DNA of 47,050 nt, taken from Novosphingobium indicum. GTDB lineage: Bacteria > Pseudomonadota > Alphaproteobacteria > Sphingomonadales > Sphingomonadaceae. The number at the start of each line of letters is the position of its first letter. Position 1 is the first letter of the stretch. Shown here one piece after another: positions 17,108 to 26,416 of the stretch. The notes below the pieces were generated by a model, which was given only the letters and a program-made list of their open reading frames with translations, had not been told where the DNA came from and searched no databases. The DNA is taken from contig NZ_BMLK01000026.1 in NCBI RefSeq assembly GCF_014645195.1, positions 1,542 through 48,591 of the forward strand, given 5' to 3'. Made by a program: the position numbers and the translations under genes.

Positions 17108-17172
17108 CGCATCGCTCCCATGCTTTTTGTTCCGAGTGCTGCATAGTCGATTCGCGCTATACATGCAACGCG
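17108..17172. promoter_or_regulatory. Divergent control region, dioxygenase / EamA exporter
   Basis: A short gap between divergent genes, AT-richer than its flanks, that should carry the promoter of the dioxygenase run. If the transporter actually starts at TTG 17245, the region extends to 17244. No clear operator was assigned. Confidence 0.4.
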
Positions 17173-18174
17173 ATGCACCATATGCAAAACCTACCGTTGG
17201 CGCAAGGACGATTCTCAAGCCGCGTTTCTGGGGAGAATTTTAGGTTGCAAGATGCCGACCGCAACACGTCCAGCATCCTGGGTCTTGTGTCCAGGCTCTG
17301 GCAATCACCAGCCCTGTTGCTGTGTCTGGCCTCGTTCTTTTGGGCCCTGAATCCGATCGTCGGGCGGGCGGCCAAGGACTTGCTCTCACCCGTGACGCTG
17401 GCGTTCTGGCGGTGGGTGGTGGCGCTGGTCTTCGTGCTCCCGTTCGCTTGGCGACACCTCCGCGACGACCTGTCCGCCATTGTCGGCGGCTGGCGGTTCC
17501 TTGGGCTCCTCGGGGCCTTAGGAGTGGGGCTGTTTTCCTTTCTCGTCTATCAAAGCTTGCAGTTCACCACCGCGACCAACAATCTTCTGTTGCAATCGAC
17601 CATGCCGGTGATGACCCTGCTCATGCCAGTTGTGCTGTTTCGGGAGAGGGTGCACCCGATCCTTCTCGTTTGCGCACTCCTTTCGATCACCGGAATCGCG
17701 TGGATCATGACCAAGGGGCATCCCGACTATCTGCGCTGGGATGCGCTGAACCGAGGCGATCTGCTCGCCATCATTGCGGTTTTTCTCTATTCCGCCTATG
17801 CTACCTTCCTGCGCCGCGCACCGGCGATGCACCACCTCAGTTTGCTGGTTGTCCTGTTCGGGGTCGGGATCGCGGCTTTGAGTGTGCCCTATGCCTGGCA
17901 CCTCTGGTGGGCTGGCCTGACCGTGGCTTCACCCGCAGCGCTCGCATCCCTGCTCTATGTCGGGATATTTCCTTCGCTGCTGTCCTACGCGCTGTTCAAT
18001 CGCGCGGTCGCCTTGGTCGGCTCGGGCCGCGCGGGGGTCTACATGAACCTGCCATCAGTGTTCGGGGTTCTGATGGCCGTACCACTGCTTGGAGAACGGT
18101 TCGCAAAATACCACCTGATCGGTTCGCTGTTGGTGGTTGCATCAATCCTGCTGTCGCGTCGGGTCAAGACATAA
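17173..18174 (+). CDS. EamA/DMT family transporter (10 TM)
   Basis: About 333 residues with ten hydrophobic segments in two EamA repeats. ASFFWALNPIVGRA begins the first repeat and an ALFNRAVALVGSGRAGVYMNLP segment marks the second. The family exports or imports small metabolites. The start is uncertain: ATG 17173 lacks a ribosome-binding site, whereas TTG 17245 has GGGGAG 9 nt upstream and would begin just before helix 1. It is divergent from the dioxygenase and convergent with the emrB-like gene (62 bp gap). It may move the pathway substrate or a product. Confidence 0.85.
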   Translation: MHHMQNLPLAQGRFSSRVSGENFRLQDADRNTSSILGLVSRLWQSPALLLCLASFFWALNPIVGRAAKDLLSPVTLAFWRWVVALVFVLPFAWRHLRDDLSAIVGGWRFLGLLGALGVGLFSFLVYQSLQFTTATNNLLLQSTMPVMTLLMPVVLFRERVHPILLVCALLSITGIAWIMTKGHPDYLRWDALNRGDLLAIIAVFLYSAYATFLRRAPAMHHLSLLVVLFGVGIAALSVPYAWHLWWAGLTVASPAALASLLYVGIFPSLLSYALFNRAVALVGSGRAGVYMNLPSVFGVLMAVPLLGERFAKYHLIGSLLVVASILLSRRVKT

Positions 18175-18236
18175 GGCCAATGAAGTTCTGGAGCCGACAG
18201 AGCCAGATCTGCCTCCTGGTTGCCGGTCAGTCTTCT

Positions 18237-19766
18237 TTAGTGGCCCATCGTAATGCCGCCTGATTTCGACGGTCGTGGGGCAAGCCAGATCAGGGCGGCG
18301 GCAAAAAGCAAAACGGCTGTGGTCGCCCAGAAGGTATGAATAAGCGCCAGCGTTGTCGCCTCCAGCTCAACCATGTTGCTGAGCACTTGCCTTATCTGTT
18401 CAGAAGGGAAGCCGAGGCTGGAAAGGCTTGCCTGCGCCGCTTCCGGCTGCAGGACCGCCACCGCATCGCTGCGCGCGATGCGCTGGGTATCACCCCAATA
18501 AGACAGAGTGATGGAAGTCGCTACGGCGGTGGCGATGGTTCGCATGAAGCTTTGCAGGCCGGCGGCCGATGCCACCTCGTTTTCCTCAACCGTATTGAGC
18601 GTCAGGGTCATGAGAGGAAGCATCATGAAGGGAGTGCCCAGCCCCTGAACGAACTGCGGAATGCTGAGGGTCCAGAAATCGGAGTCTGTTGTCCAGGTTG
18701 TGCGCACGAGCGTCATCGCCGCAATCCAGGTGACGCCGCACGAAACAAGGACACGCAGGTCGAGGCGGCTCATCAGAAAAGCCACCACCGGCGCGGTAAT
18801 CAGTCCGCCCATAGCCGAAAACGAAGAGGACAAGCCGGCTGCTGTCGCAGGAAATCCGAGCCAGGCTTGCTGCCACTGGGGGACAACGACAAACCCCGCG
18901 AAGTATCCGGCAAATGCGAGCGACAGAACAGTCAGGCTGACGCTGAAGCCACGGTGCCGCAGGACTCGCAAATCGACGATCGGGTGATCCTCGCCCAACT
19001 CCCAGATAATGAAAACGATAAAACCCACGGCAGAGGTGATCGCCAGCGCCACGATCATCGGGTCGGCGAACCAGTCGTGGTTACGGCCAAGGTCGAGCAC
19101 GATCTGGAGGCAGCCGACCCAGAGCACCAGCAAGGCAAGGCCGACATAGTCGATCGGCAGGATCTGCCGCTCGGTCTCGATCGGCCTGAGCAGCGCGAAA
19201 CCCACCACGATGCACAGGATGGCGACGGGCAAGTTGATCAGGAATATCCAATGCCAGGAATAATTTTCTGTGAGATAGCCACCGATCATTGGACCAAGAG
19301 CAGGTCCCATCAGCAGTGTAACAGCCCATAGTCCCATCGCCATATTGCGCTTCTCGGGCGGGAACACGCTGAGCAGCAAGGTTTGCGACATGGGCATCAG
19401 GAAGGCGCCGAAAATTCCCTGTCCGATACGACTGGCGACCAGCATGCCCATCGTGACTGAGATCCCGCACAGGAATGAGCAGATCCCGAACCCGACCATG
19501 CTGAACAGGAAGGTGCGTACCGATCCGAAGCGTCCGGCGACCCATCCGGTCAAGGGAACGCAGATCGCCTCGGCGACCGCGTAGGAGGTGATGACCCATG
19601 CGCCTTGTTCAAGCGTGATGCCCAGATTGCCCGCGATATGCGGGATCGAGACATTGGCGATGCTCAGGTCGAGAATGACCATGAAATTGGCAAGGGCAAG
19701 CACGAGCCCGGCAACAAGCTGCCGGGACGGGGCTATTCCTGCGCCTGATGAAGCGGTCTCGCTCAT
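18237..19766 (-). CDS. emrB: EmrB/QacA-type MFS exporter (DHA2, 14 TM)
   Basis: A 509-residue drug:proton antiporter of the 14-helix DHA2 group. Helix 1 carries ILDLSIANVSIPHIAG, the classic DHA2 motif, and WRWIFLIN-like WHWIFLINLP follows helix 5. It sits 6 bp after the EmrA-like gene, and together with the TolC-type lipoprotein would make a tripartite pump spanning both membranes. Expected cargo is hydrophobic or weakly acidic toxicants, possibly aromatic compounds handled by the neighbouring catabolic genes (inference). Confidence 0.93.
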   Translation of the reverse strand: MSETASSGAGIAPSRQLVAGLVLALANFMVILDLSIANVSIPHIAGNLGITLEQGAWVITSYAVAEAICVPLTGWVAGRFGSVRTFLFSMVGFGICSFLCGISVTMGMLVASRIGQGIFGAFLMPMSQTLLLSVFPPEKRNMAMGLWAVTLLMGPALGPMIGGYLTENYSWHWIFLINLPVAILCIVVGFALLRPIETERQILPIDYVGLALLVLWVGCLQIVLDLGRNHDWFADPMIVALAITSAVGFIVFIIWELGEDHPIVDLRVLRHRGFSVSLTVLSLAFAGYFAGFVVVPQWQQAWLGFPATAAGLSSSFSAMGGLITAPVVAFLMSRLDLRVLVSCGVTWIAAMTLVRTTWTTDSDFWTLSIPQFVQGLGTPFMMLPLMTLTLNTVEENEVASAAGLQSFMRTIATAVATSITLSYWGDTQRIARSDAVAVLQPEAAQASLSSLGFPSEQIRQVLSNMVELEATTLALIHTFWATTAVLLFAAALIWLAPRPSKSGGITMGH

Positions 19767-19772
19767 CTGGTT

Positions 19773-20918
19773 TCACTCACCGGAAACATCGATCTCGACT
19801 TCCATCGACAGCCCGACGCGCAACGGGTGCTTGCGCAGTTCGGCAGGATCAAGCTCGATCCGCACCGGCAGGCGCTGGACAGTCTTGATCCAGTTGCCGG
19901 TGGCGTTCTGGGCGGGGATGATTGCCATCGACGATCCCGTACCGCCGGCCAGCCCGGTGACCTTGCCTTGGTAGACGACATCGCCGCCATAAAGATCCGA
20001 CTTGAGGGTTACAGCCATGCCAGGACGGACACGGCCGAGTTGGCCTTCCTTGAAGTTGGCATCGACGTAGAGCTTGTCGATCGGGACGATGGTCATGATA
20101 GTCTGACCGGGGCTCAGGCGCTGTCCCACCTGAATCTGCAGGCGGCTCACCACCCCGGAAACCGGCGCGCGAATTTCGGTACGCTGGAGGTCGAGCAAGG
20201 CGGCATCGAGCCGGGCCTTGGCCGCCTGAACCGCTGGGTCGGTATCTACGCTGGAGCCGCGCACCAGGGCGTCGTTGGCGGCAAGTTGCCCTTGCGCGAC
20301 CCGTCGGGCCGAAGTGACTTCGGAGATGCCCCCGCGGGCCGCCTCGAGCGCCGCGTTGGCGGAGGCGTAGGCCTTGCGCGCCTGGGTCAGTTCCTCACCC
20401 GAGATCGCGCCGCTGGCAATGACGGCCTCACGGCGCCGCAAGTCGATCCGCGCCTTGTCGAACTCGGCCTGCGCGGAGCGGAGCCTTGCCTGCGCCTGGA
20501 CAAGACCGGCGCTTGATGTGTCGATCTGCGCCGACAGCGCGCTGTTGGTCGCAACCGCCTGCCCGAATTTGCGGCGGGCGGCGGCAAGATCGGCTTCAGC
20601 CTGCGCGACGGCGATTTTGGCATTGGCCTGATCGAGCCGGACGAGGACATCACCCGCCTTCACCTGCTGCGTGTCTTCGACCAGCACCTCGATGGCCGAT
20701 CCGACAACCAGCGGCGTGACCTGCGCCATTCGCGCATTCACGTAGGCGTTGTCGGTGCTGACATAGTTGCGGGCGACCAGCACATACCAGGCACCCCATG
20801 CGAGAGCCGCCACTGCGAGCACAATGGCCAGGCGCTTGAGCCACATCGTCCGGCGTGCCTTGCGAAAGGCGGACAGTTCCGGATCGACTTCGGCAGCTTG
20901 TGTCGCAGTATCGCTCAT
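19773..20918 (-). CDS. emrA: EmrA-like periplasmic adaptor (HlyD family)
   Basis: A 381-residue membrane-fusion protein with one N-terminal transmembrane helix (about residues 30-50, LAIVLAVAALAWGAWYVLV), a long alpha-helical hairpin rich in Ala/Gln, and the barrel segments IRAPVSGVVSRLQIQVGQ and VDANFKEGQLGRVRPG typical of EmrA. It bridges the inner-membrane exporter to the outer-membrane channel. Its ATG overlaps the stop of the upstream lipoprotein gene by 4 bp (ATGA), implying coupled translation. Confidence 0.93.
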   Translation of the reverse strand: MSDTATQAAEVDPELSAFRKARRTMWLKRLAIVLAVAALAWGAWYVLVARNYVSTDNAYVNARMAQVTPLVVGSAIEVLVEDTQQVKAGDVLVRLDQANAKIAVAQAEADLAAARRKFGQAVATNSALSAQIDTSSAGLVQAQARLRSAQAEFDKARIDLRRREAVIASGAISGEELTQARKAYASANAALEAARGGISEVTSARRVAQGQLAANDALVRGSSVDTDPAVQAAKARLDAALLDLQRTEIRAPVSGVVSRLQIQVGQRLSPGQTIMTIVPIDKLYVDANFKEGQLGRVRPGMAVTLKSDLYGGDVVYQGKVTGLAGGTGSSMAIIPAQNATGNWIKTVQRLPVRIELDPAELRKHPLRVGLSMEVEIDVSGE

Positions 20919-22366
20919 TGCTCGGTCTGTCCTGATGGTTGGGTAGTGGCCGCGTCGAACCCGCCGCCCAGTGCACGGATCATCGCCAGCGTCGCCCCGC
21001 GTTCGTATGTCTCAAGGCCGATGACTGCGACGCGAAGGTCTTGCGCGCTGCGTTCACTGGCGAGGACATCGAGGTAACTGGCAAGCCCGGCCTCGTAGCG
21101 TGTGCGCACCAGACCTAGCGCTTCCTCGCTTGCGGCCAGCGCCGTGCGGGTTGCGCCAAGCCGCTTGTCCGCTGCGTCGCGCTGGGTCACCGCGTCGGCA
21201 GCCTGCTGGTACGCGGTGACAACGGTCTGGTTGTAGTTCGCAACGGCCTCGTCATAGGCCGCCTCAGCGCTGCCATATTGCGCCTTGAGCGCGCCGCCCT
21301 GGAAGATCGGCAGGCTGATTGCCGGACCGACGGCTCCGAATAGCGAGCCCGAATCGACCAGATTGCCAAGTCCCAGCGCCTGAAGCCCTACCAATGCCCT
21401 CACGTTCACGGACGGAAAGAAGCCGGCCCGCGCCACCTTGACGCGGCTGGCTGCGGCCTCGACCCGTTCGCGCGCCGCGACGATATCGGGCCGCCGACCA
21501 AGCAGATCGGTGGTGACACCGGCGGGAACCCCGCCGGGTGTCGAGGGTGCAAGCGGCGGACGGGTAATCGACGTTCCCCGATCCGGGCCAGCACCCAGGA
21601 GCGCGGCAAGCTGGTTGCGGCGGATGCCGATGTTCTCATCGACGGCTGCCAGATCCTGCTCCGCCAAGGCAACTTCGGCATCGGCGCGGCGCAGGCTGGC
21701 GAGGTTGTCGAGCCCGTTGCGTTGGCGCTGGGCGACAAGCTCGCGCATCGAGCGGCGGTTGGCGAGCGTGGCCGCTGCGTTGTCGCGCTCGCGGTAATGG
21801 CGCCCGAGCTCTGCGTAGGCGGCGGCTATCGCGACCGAGAGCACGAGGCGAGCCTGCGCCGCATCGACCATCGCCGCGCGGGCCTCCGATGTCGCGGCAG
21901 CATAGGCAGCGCGGTTGCGACCCCACAGGTCGAGGTCGAAGCCGAAACTCAGCGAGGTCTGCCCGTAGTCTTTCCAGCCATCGGGGAGGAACTGCGCGGG
22001 GATGCCGTTGTTGCCGCTCTGACGGCGCAGGCCGCCTTCGGCCTCGGCACCGATCGCGGGAAGCCGCGCGGCCCCGACGCGCTGCGCCTCGGCTTCCGCG
22101 CGCCTGACCCGCGCCACCGCCACCGCAACCTGCGGCGAATTGGAAAGGCCCTCCTCGATCAGCGCGGTCAGTTGCGGATCGCCCGCAAGGCGCCACCATT
22201 GGTCTGGCGGCCAGGCCGTATTGCCGCGCACGGCCAACGTCTGCGCAGCCTCGATTGTGTCGGCGGTTTCCATGACCGGACGAACTCCGGCGTCGGGGAC
22301 CGCAACGCAACCCGCCAGCGCAAGTACTGCCAAGGCTCCCGGAGCAGCTAAGGGCTTAGCCGACAT
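20915..22366 (-). CDS. TolC/NodT-type outer-membrane efflux lipoprotein
   Basis: A 483-residue RND-type outer-membrane channel. The signal peptide ends in the lipobox LAGC, so the mature protein is lipid-anchored. WWRLAGDPQLTALIEEGL and two long coiled-coil repeats define the TolC fold, including SRVKVARAGFFPSVNV. ATG 22366 is chosen so that the lipobox falls about 18 residues in; it overlaps the end of the thioesterase gene by 11 bp. It completes the tripartite pump encoded downstream. Confidence 0.92.
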   Translation of the reverse strand: MSAKPLAAPGALAVLALAGCVAVPDAGVRPVMETADTIEAAQTLAVRGNTAWPPDQWWRLAGDPQLTALIEEGLSNSPQVAVAVARVRRAEAEAQRVGAARLPAIGAEAEGGLRRQSGNNGIPAQFLPDGWKDYGQTSLSFGFDLDLWGRNRAAYAAATSEARAAMVDAAQARLVLSVAIAAAYAELGRHYRERDNAAATLANRRSMRELVAQRQRNGLDNLASLRRADAEVALAEQDLAAVDENIGIRRNQLAALLGAGPDRGTSITRPPLAPSTPGGVPAGVTTDLLGRRPDIVAARERVEAAASRVKVARAGFFPSVNVRALVGLQALGLGNLVDSGSLFGAVGPAISLPIFQGGALKAQYGSAEAAYDEAVANYNQTVVTAYQQAADAVTQRDAADKRLGATRTALAASEEALGLVRTRYEAGLASYLDVLASERSAQDLRVAVIGLETYERGATLAMIRALGGGFDAATTQPSGQTEQ

Positions 22367-22769
22367 AGGCACCCCGTCCGCTGGCCAGCAGCCTGCCCTC
22401 GGCATCTTCGATCCGGGTCTCGGCAACGCTCAATTGCTTGCCCAGCTTGACCACCCGCCCGATCGCGCGCAGCGGCCCCGAAGTGGCGGGTCGGTGGAAA
22501 TCGACCCGCATGTCAGCCGTCGCGTGCGCCGATCCGCCGAGCGCGTTGATGGTGTAAAGCCCGGTCAGGTCGATCAGCGCCGAGAGGACACCGCCATGGG
22601 CCGATCCGATCATCGGGTTGGAGACGATTTCCTCGCGCCACGGCATCTCGAGGACCAGCGCCTCGCCGGTAAGTTCGGCGATATCCAGCCCAAGCCATTG
22701 GTGGAACGGCGCGATGAGCAGCATCGCACGGAGCTGTTCGAGGTCGACCTTCGCTGCAGGTTCGCTCAT
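22356..22769 (-). CDS. PaaI/YdiI-type hotdog thioesterase
   Basis: A 137-residue hotdog-fold protein, probably an acyl-CoA thioesterase. It carries the segment GSAHGGVLSALIDLTGLY, where the HGG and the following acidic residue match PaaI-type active sites. ATG 22769 overlaps the ancestral TGA of the upstream alpha/beta hydrolase (ATGA), indicating an original translational coupling. In this operon it might clear CoA esters or a toxic thioester; the substrate is unknown. Confidence 0.87.
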   Translation of the reverse strand: MSEPAAKVDLEQLRAMLLIAPFHQWLGLDIAELTGEALVLEMPWREEIVSNPMIGSAHGGVLSALIDLTGLYTINALGGSAHATADMRVDFHRPATSGPLRAIGRVVKLGKQLSVAETRIEDAEGRLLASGRGAYVG

Positions 22770-22797
22770 GCCGCGATCTCCGTGCCGTGTGTCCGCA

Positions 22798-23655
22798 TCA
22801 GGAAATCGAGGATCGCGTCGCCAAAGGCGTCGTTCTGGTCGCCGACACCATATGCGTCGCATCCGCGATGTCGCTGTAAGCGGCGTGGGGAACCAGCGCG
22901 CGGAAATGCGCGACGGCTTCGGGCGAGACCAGATCGCTCGATCCGCCCCGGATCAGGTGGACCGGCAACGCAAGCCGCGCAGCGGCTTCGCCCAGCTCAC
23001 CCAGTCCATAGTCGCTGCCATCGCCGCGCTCGGCATGGCGACGCATGATGCCGTCGATGAACGCCGGGTCCCAATGCCAGTAATAGCGTCCGTCTTCCTT
23101 CTGTCGCAGATAATGGGCGAGGCCCGACGAGGCCTTGCGGCTTGGACGGTGGGGGAGATATTCGGAAATCACCCGCGCTGCCTCGTCGGGCGAGGCAAAG
23201 CCTTCGCGCGCGTGCGCCGCCATGAAACCAACCACGCGCGTTACTCCGCCCGCCTCCATTTGCGGGGTGATGTCCACAAGGGTCAGCGAGGCGAAGCTGC
23301 CGGGGGCGACCTCACCTTCGGCCATGATCCCGGCCAGCCCGCCAAGCGATGCCCCGATCAGCGCGGGCTTGCGGTCGAGCGACCCGGCGATGGCGACCAG
23401 ATCGCCAGCGAAATCGACGATGTCATAGGCACCGTCATCGGCCCAGGCGCTTTCGCCATGACCACGCAGGTCCAGCGCGATGGCGCGGAACCCATGTCTG
23501 GCCAGCATCGCCGTCACCTGCTTCCACGCCCGCTTGGTCTGCCCTCCACCGTGGGCGAGAAGTACCGGAAATCCTTGCTCAGGTCCTTCGGTAAGTGCGG
23601 CGATGGCATGACCGGAATGGCCGGAGAGTGTAAAGTGCGGATTCGGCATGATCAT
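22798..23655 (-). pseudogene. Alpha/beta hydrolase with a C-terminal frameshift
   Basis: A 285-residue alpha/beta hydrolase as read. The oxyanion loop HGGGQTKRAW, nucleophile elbow GASLGG, acid in GGSSDLVS and His in DATHMV are all present. Just after DATHMV, at about 22841-22848, the frame drifts to SATRTTPLATRSSIS and stops at 22798. One base added there restores GDQNDAFGDAILDFLMR and a stop at 22766-22768 that overlaps the thioesterase start. The catalytic residues precede the shift, so a truncated enzyme could retain some activity. The start is ATG 23655 or 23649; neither has a clear ribosome-binding site. It heads the efflux operon. Confidence 0.8.
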
Positions 23656-23658
23656 ATC

Positions 23659-23682
23659 TTACTATAAAATATTTTACAGTAA
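23659..23682. promoter_or_regulatory. 24-bp near-perfect palindrome, probable MarR operator
   Basis: Very AT-rich dyad between the divergent hydrolase and MarR genes. The half-sites TTACT and AGTAA flank TAAAATATTTTA; only one pair (positions 6 and 19) fails to match. It lies 4 bp from the hydrolase ATG and 41 bp before the MarR ATG. Size and symmetry fit a MarR dimer site that would repress both promoters. Confidence 0.75.
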
Positions 23683-23723
23683 AGACTGTCCTCTTGAGCA
23701 ATCGAAGGCTATGAGCGACGACC

Positions 23724-24170
23724 ATGGCGAAGACGTCCGACGAGCAAAGCTACCTTACCGAAGCCGATGGGCTCGTGTTCCTGATCGAGGAGGTGCCGCG
23801 CAAGCTTCGCCGCGTGTTCGATGCATCCACCGCGAAGTTCGGGCTAACCCGCACCCAATGGCGCGCTCTCGCCTACATCTTCAGGACACCCGGCCTGACC
23901 CAGACTGAACTCGCCAAATGCCTGGAGCTGGAGCGTGCAAGCGTTGGCCATGTCATAGACCAGCTCGAAAAGGCGGACTATGTCGAGCGCCGCGCTGTCG
24001 AAGGCAATCGCCGGGTGTGGACCTTGCATCTGCGCCCAAAAGCCATCGGCATCCTGCCCGCGCTTAGGGCGGAAGCCGATGTGGTCTACGAACGGTTGCT
24101 CGCTGGCATATCGGCTAATGACATTGCCACCTTCAAGCAACTCCTGGCCAGTATGGCCGCCAATCTGTAG
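23724..24170 (+). CDS. MarR family transcriptional regulator
   Basis: A 148-residue winged-helix repressor. The DNA-binding region reads LTQTELAKCLELERASVGHVID followed by the wing VERRAVEGNRRVWTL. MarR proteins release DNA on binding phenolic or other aromatic ligands, so it probably induces the hydrolase-thioesterase-EmrAB operon when the toxic substrate appears. ATG 23724 gives the family N-terminus; an ATG 13 bp upstream is in another frame. It is followed within 100 bp by the left end of an IS21 remnant. Confidence 0.93.
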   Translation: MAKTSDEQSYLTEADGLVFLIEEVPRKLRRVFDASTAKFGLTRTQWRALAYIFRTPGLTQTELAKCLELERASVGHVIDQLEKADYVERRAVEGNRRVWTLHLRPKAIGILPALRAEADVVYERLLAGISANDIATFKQLLASMAANL

Positions 24171-24326
24171 TATTGGCACCGAACGCGTCTATCACAACTC
24201 GCGAGACAGTGATCAGCCATCGATTGTCAACCGAACCGAGGATTTGCCCCCCCCTGTTGCCTCAATGTAGATTGCCGCTGAGAAGTGACCCGGGTGGAAG
24301 TTATGTCCCGCGGTGCGGGGTTGAGG

Positions 24327-25094
24327 TCAAGCGGGTGATTTTTCCTTTCTGGTTTTGGGTGCTGCCGAGCTGGCCCTGAACCGGAAGCTGTCGTTGCCGG
24401 TCTCGACGATGTCGCAATGGTGGGTGATGCGGTCGAGCAGCGCGGTGGTCATCTTGGGATCGCCGAAGACAGTGGGCCACTCGCCGAAGGCCAGGTTGGT
24501 GGTGATAATGACCGAGGTCTTCTCGTAGAGCTTGCTGATCAGGTGGAACAGCAGCTGCCCGCCTGAGCGGGCGAACGGCAGGTAGCCCAGTTCGTCGAGG
24601 ACCACGACGTCGAGCCGGCTGAGCTGGGCGGCCATGGCTCCGGCCTTGCCGATCCGGACCTCCTCCTCGAGCCGGGTGACCAGGTCGACCGTGTTGAAGT
24701 AGCGGCCGCGGGCGCCGGCGCAGACGACGCTGGCGGTGATCGCGGTGGCCAGGTGGGTTTTGCCAGTGCCCGTACCGCCGATGAGCACGATGTTGCGGCG
24801 ACCGGGCAGGAATGAACCTGCATGCAGAGAGCGCACCAGGCCCTCGTTGATCGGCGTGCCCTCGAACACGAAGGCATCGAGGTCTTTGACCACGGGCAAC
24901 TTGGCTGCGGTCATGCGGTAGCGGATCGAGGCGGCATGGCGATGCGCCGCTTCTGCCCGCAGCAGGTCGGTCAGGATCTCGTGAGTCGTGCGCTTGCGCT
25001 GCAGACCCGTGGTGACGGCCTCGTCGAACGCGCCGGCCATGCCCCTGAGGCCGAGCCCGCGCATCGCCTCGATCATCTCATGCCGCTGCATCAA
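24327..25094 (-). CDS. istB: IS21 transposition helper ATPase (remnant A)
   Basis: A 255-residue DnaC/IstB-type AAA+ ATPase that would load the IstA transposase onto target DNA. Walker A GGTGTGKT is at residues 106-113, with the Walker B-like VVLDELGYLPF downstream and a sensor-type IITTNLAFGEW. The length is normal and the reading frame is intact. It overlaps the end of the istA remnant by 17 bp. Without a complete IstA and both ends it is probably inactive in mobility. Confidence 0.9.
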   Translation of the reverse strand: MMQRHEMIEAMRGLGLRGMAGAFDEAVTTGLQRKRTTHEILTDLLRAEAAHRHAASIRYRMTAAKLPVVKDLDAFVFEGTPINEGLVRSLHAGSFLPGRRNIVLIGGTGTGKTHLATAITASVVCAGARGRYFNTVDLVTRLEEEVRIGKAGAMAAQLSRLDVVVLDELGYLPFARSGGQLLFHLISKLYEKTSVIITTNLAFGEWPTVFGDPKMTTALLDRITHHCDIVETGNDSFRFRASSAAPKTRKEKSPA

Positions 25095-25690
25095 GGCCTC
25101 GCACGGTATCGTAGCGGGCGCAGTCAGCGATCGGCGGATGGCTGAGCTTCAGATCGACGACCACGTCGAGAGGCCGGTCGGTTGCCGGCTCGCGGTATCG
25201 GGCTAGGATGTTGAGGATCACCTCGTCGCTGGCAGCGCCGGCATCGAGCGCCTCGCGGATTGCCGTCTCGACCGCGTCCAGGCCATCGGTCAGAACGGCC
25301 GCCAGCACCCGGACGAAGCGCCGATCGGCCTCATCGCCGCTCCCCAGCTTGCGGCGCAGCCGCGCCATTGCCGGCGGCAGGTCCCAGCCCTGGAACGGCG
25401 CCCCGTTGCGCAAGGCGCCGGGCTTGTTGGCCAGGACCGGCAGATAGTGCCAGGGATTATAGATCGTCCGGTCACGGCCGAAGTGCCGGGCATGTTCGGC
25501 AACGACCTCGTTGCCGAGGCGGACGACGATCCGGTCGGCATAGGCGCGGACCTGGACCGCCCGCCGCGCGGCCTTGGCCATGACGGAATAGCGGTTGCGG
25601 TCGAAGCTGATCAGGCAGGTGCCGGTCACGGCATGGGCCGTCTCGTGGAAGCCATCGAACGGCGCCAGCATCGGCTGCAGGGCTGGCCGC
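25078..25690 (-). pseudogene. istA: IstA transposase C-terminal remnant (IS21 A)
   Basis: About 203 C-terminal residues of an IS21 transposase: the beta-barrel region around TCLISFDRNRYSV, AVQVRAYADRIVVR and the tail segment NPWHYLPVLANKPGALRNGAP. The helix-turn-helix and the DDE catalytic core are absent. At about 25690 it continues in frame into an IS110 transposase fragment, which makes a chimeric open frame. Confidence 0.85.
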
Positions 25691-26304
25691 TCAAGCTCCT
25701 GGTAGAGTTCAGCGATGCGACGTTCGAGCGAGGCAACGGCAGCCATCTTGCTCAGCACGATTTCAATTTCCGTTGCCACTTCGAGCTGCAGCTCGGCAAA
25801 GTCGACATGGCTGCCATGGAGGGACTGGGCCTGTCGGGCCGCTAGACGCAGGCCTTCGATCAGCCCCTCGACGAAGGGTCCGCTGTGCGGATGATTGCCG
25901 CTGGCGTGTTCGGCGATGTACCTGCGCAGGGTTGGCCGGCGTGCTGCCAGCACAACTTCGGGGTCGAGCCAGCGGCGGAACAGCGACAGCGAGAGGCAGG
26001 TGCTCAAGTCCGGCAGCACTCGCTCAAGTTCAGGTAATGCCCATCGTACCAGATCGAGCAACCGGCGCTTGGCCGCCGAGATATTGTCCTTGAAGCGTTC
26101 GCGCTGCTTGGTCAGCCGTTGCAGGGCATGGCTCCGGGCGGCAGGGATGTGGACTGGATCGAGACGTGGTCCTCCGAAGGCCGGAATGGAAGCCAGCACC
26201 TGCGCATCGGCAAGATCGGTCTTGGCATGTTCTGAGAGGTACCGCCGCAGCGCCTTGACCCGTTTGCCCTTAACCCTGGCGACTTCGACGCCGGCATCGA
26301 TCAG
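25691..26304 (-). pseudogene. IS110-family transposase, middle segment
   Basis: About 200 residues matching the part of an IS110 DEDD transposase that follows the first catalytic Asp and Glu. It contains AKTDLADAQVLASIPAFGG, where the KTD-DA motif carries an active-site Asp, and the helical linker RSHALQRLTKQRERFKDNI. The N-terminal part lies 2.7 kb away at 28961-29186, split off by an IS21 insertion. The C-terminal Ser domain is missing, because the sequence joins an IstA remnant at about 25690. An in-frame TAG at 26308 marks the insertion side. Confidence 0.8.
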
Positions 26305-26416
26305 GCGCTACTCGCCTATAGCGCGGCGATCTGGATGAGAGGCGGGCGTCAATCAGGATGAGAACAGATTGTCGCGGCGGTTTGTTTGTGCCGGTTCAGA
26401 TTGACGCTGGCAAGCT

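Larger units (their letters stand above)
24266..25690 (-). mobile_element. IS21-family remnant A (istB plus 3' part of istA)
   Basis: One end is visible at about 24266 (TGTAGATTGCCGCTGAGAAG), the TG-initiated type of end seen in this group. The element keeps an intact istB and the last ~200 codons of istA, then stops abruptly at about 25690 where IS110-like coding sequence begins. The other terminal repeat and the 5' half of istA are missing, so it cannot move by itself. The 24171-24265 stretch before it holds no gene that I can support. Confidence 0.75.
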
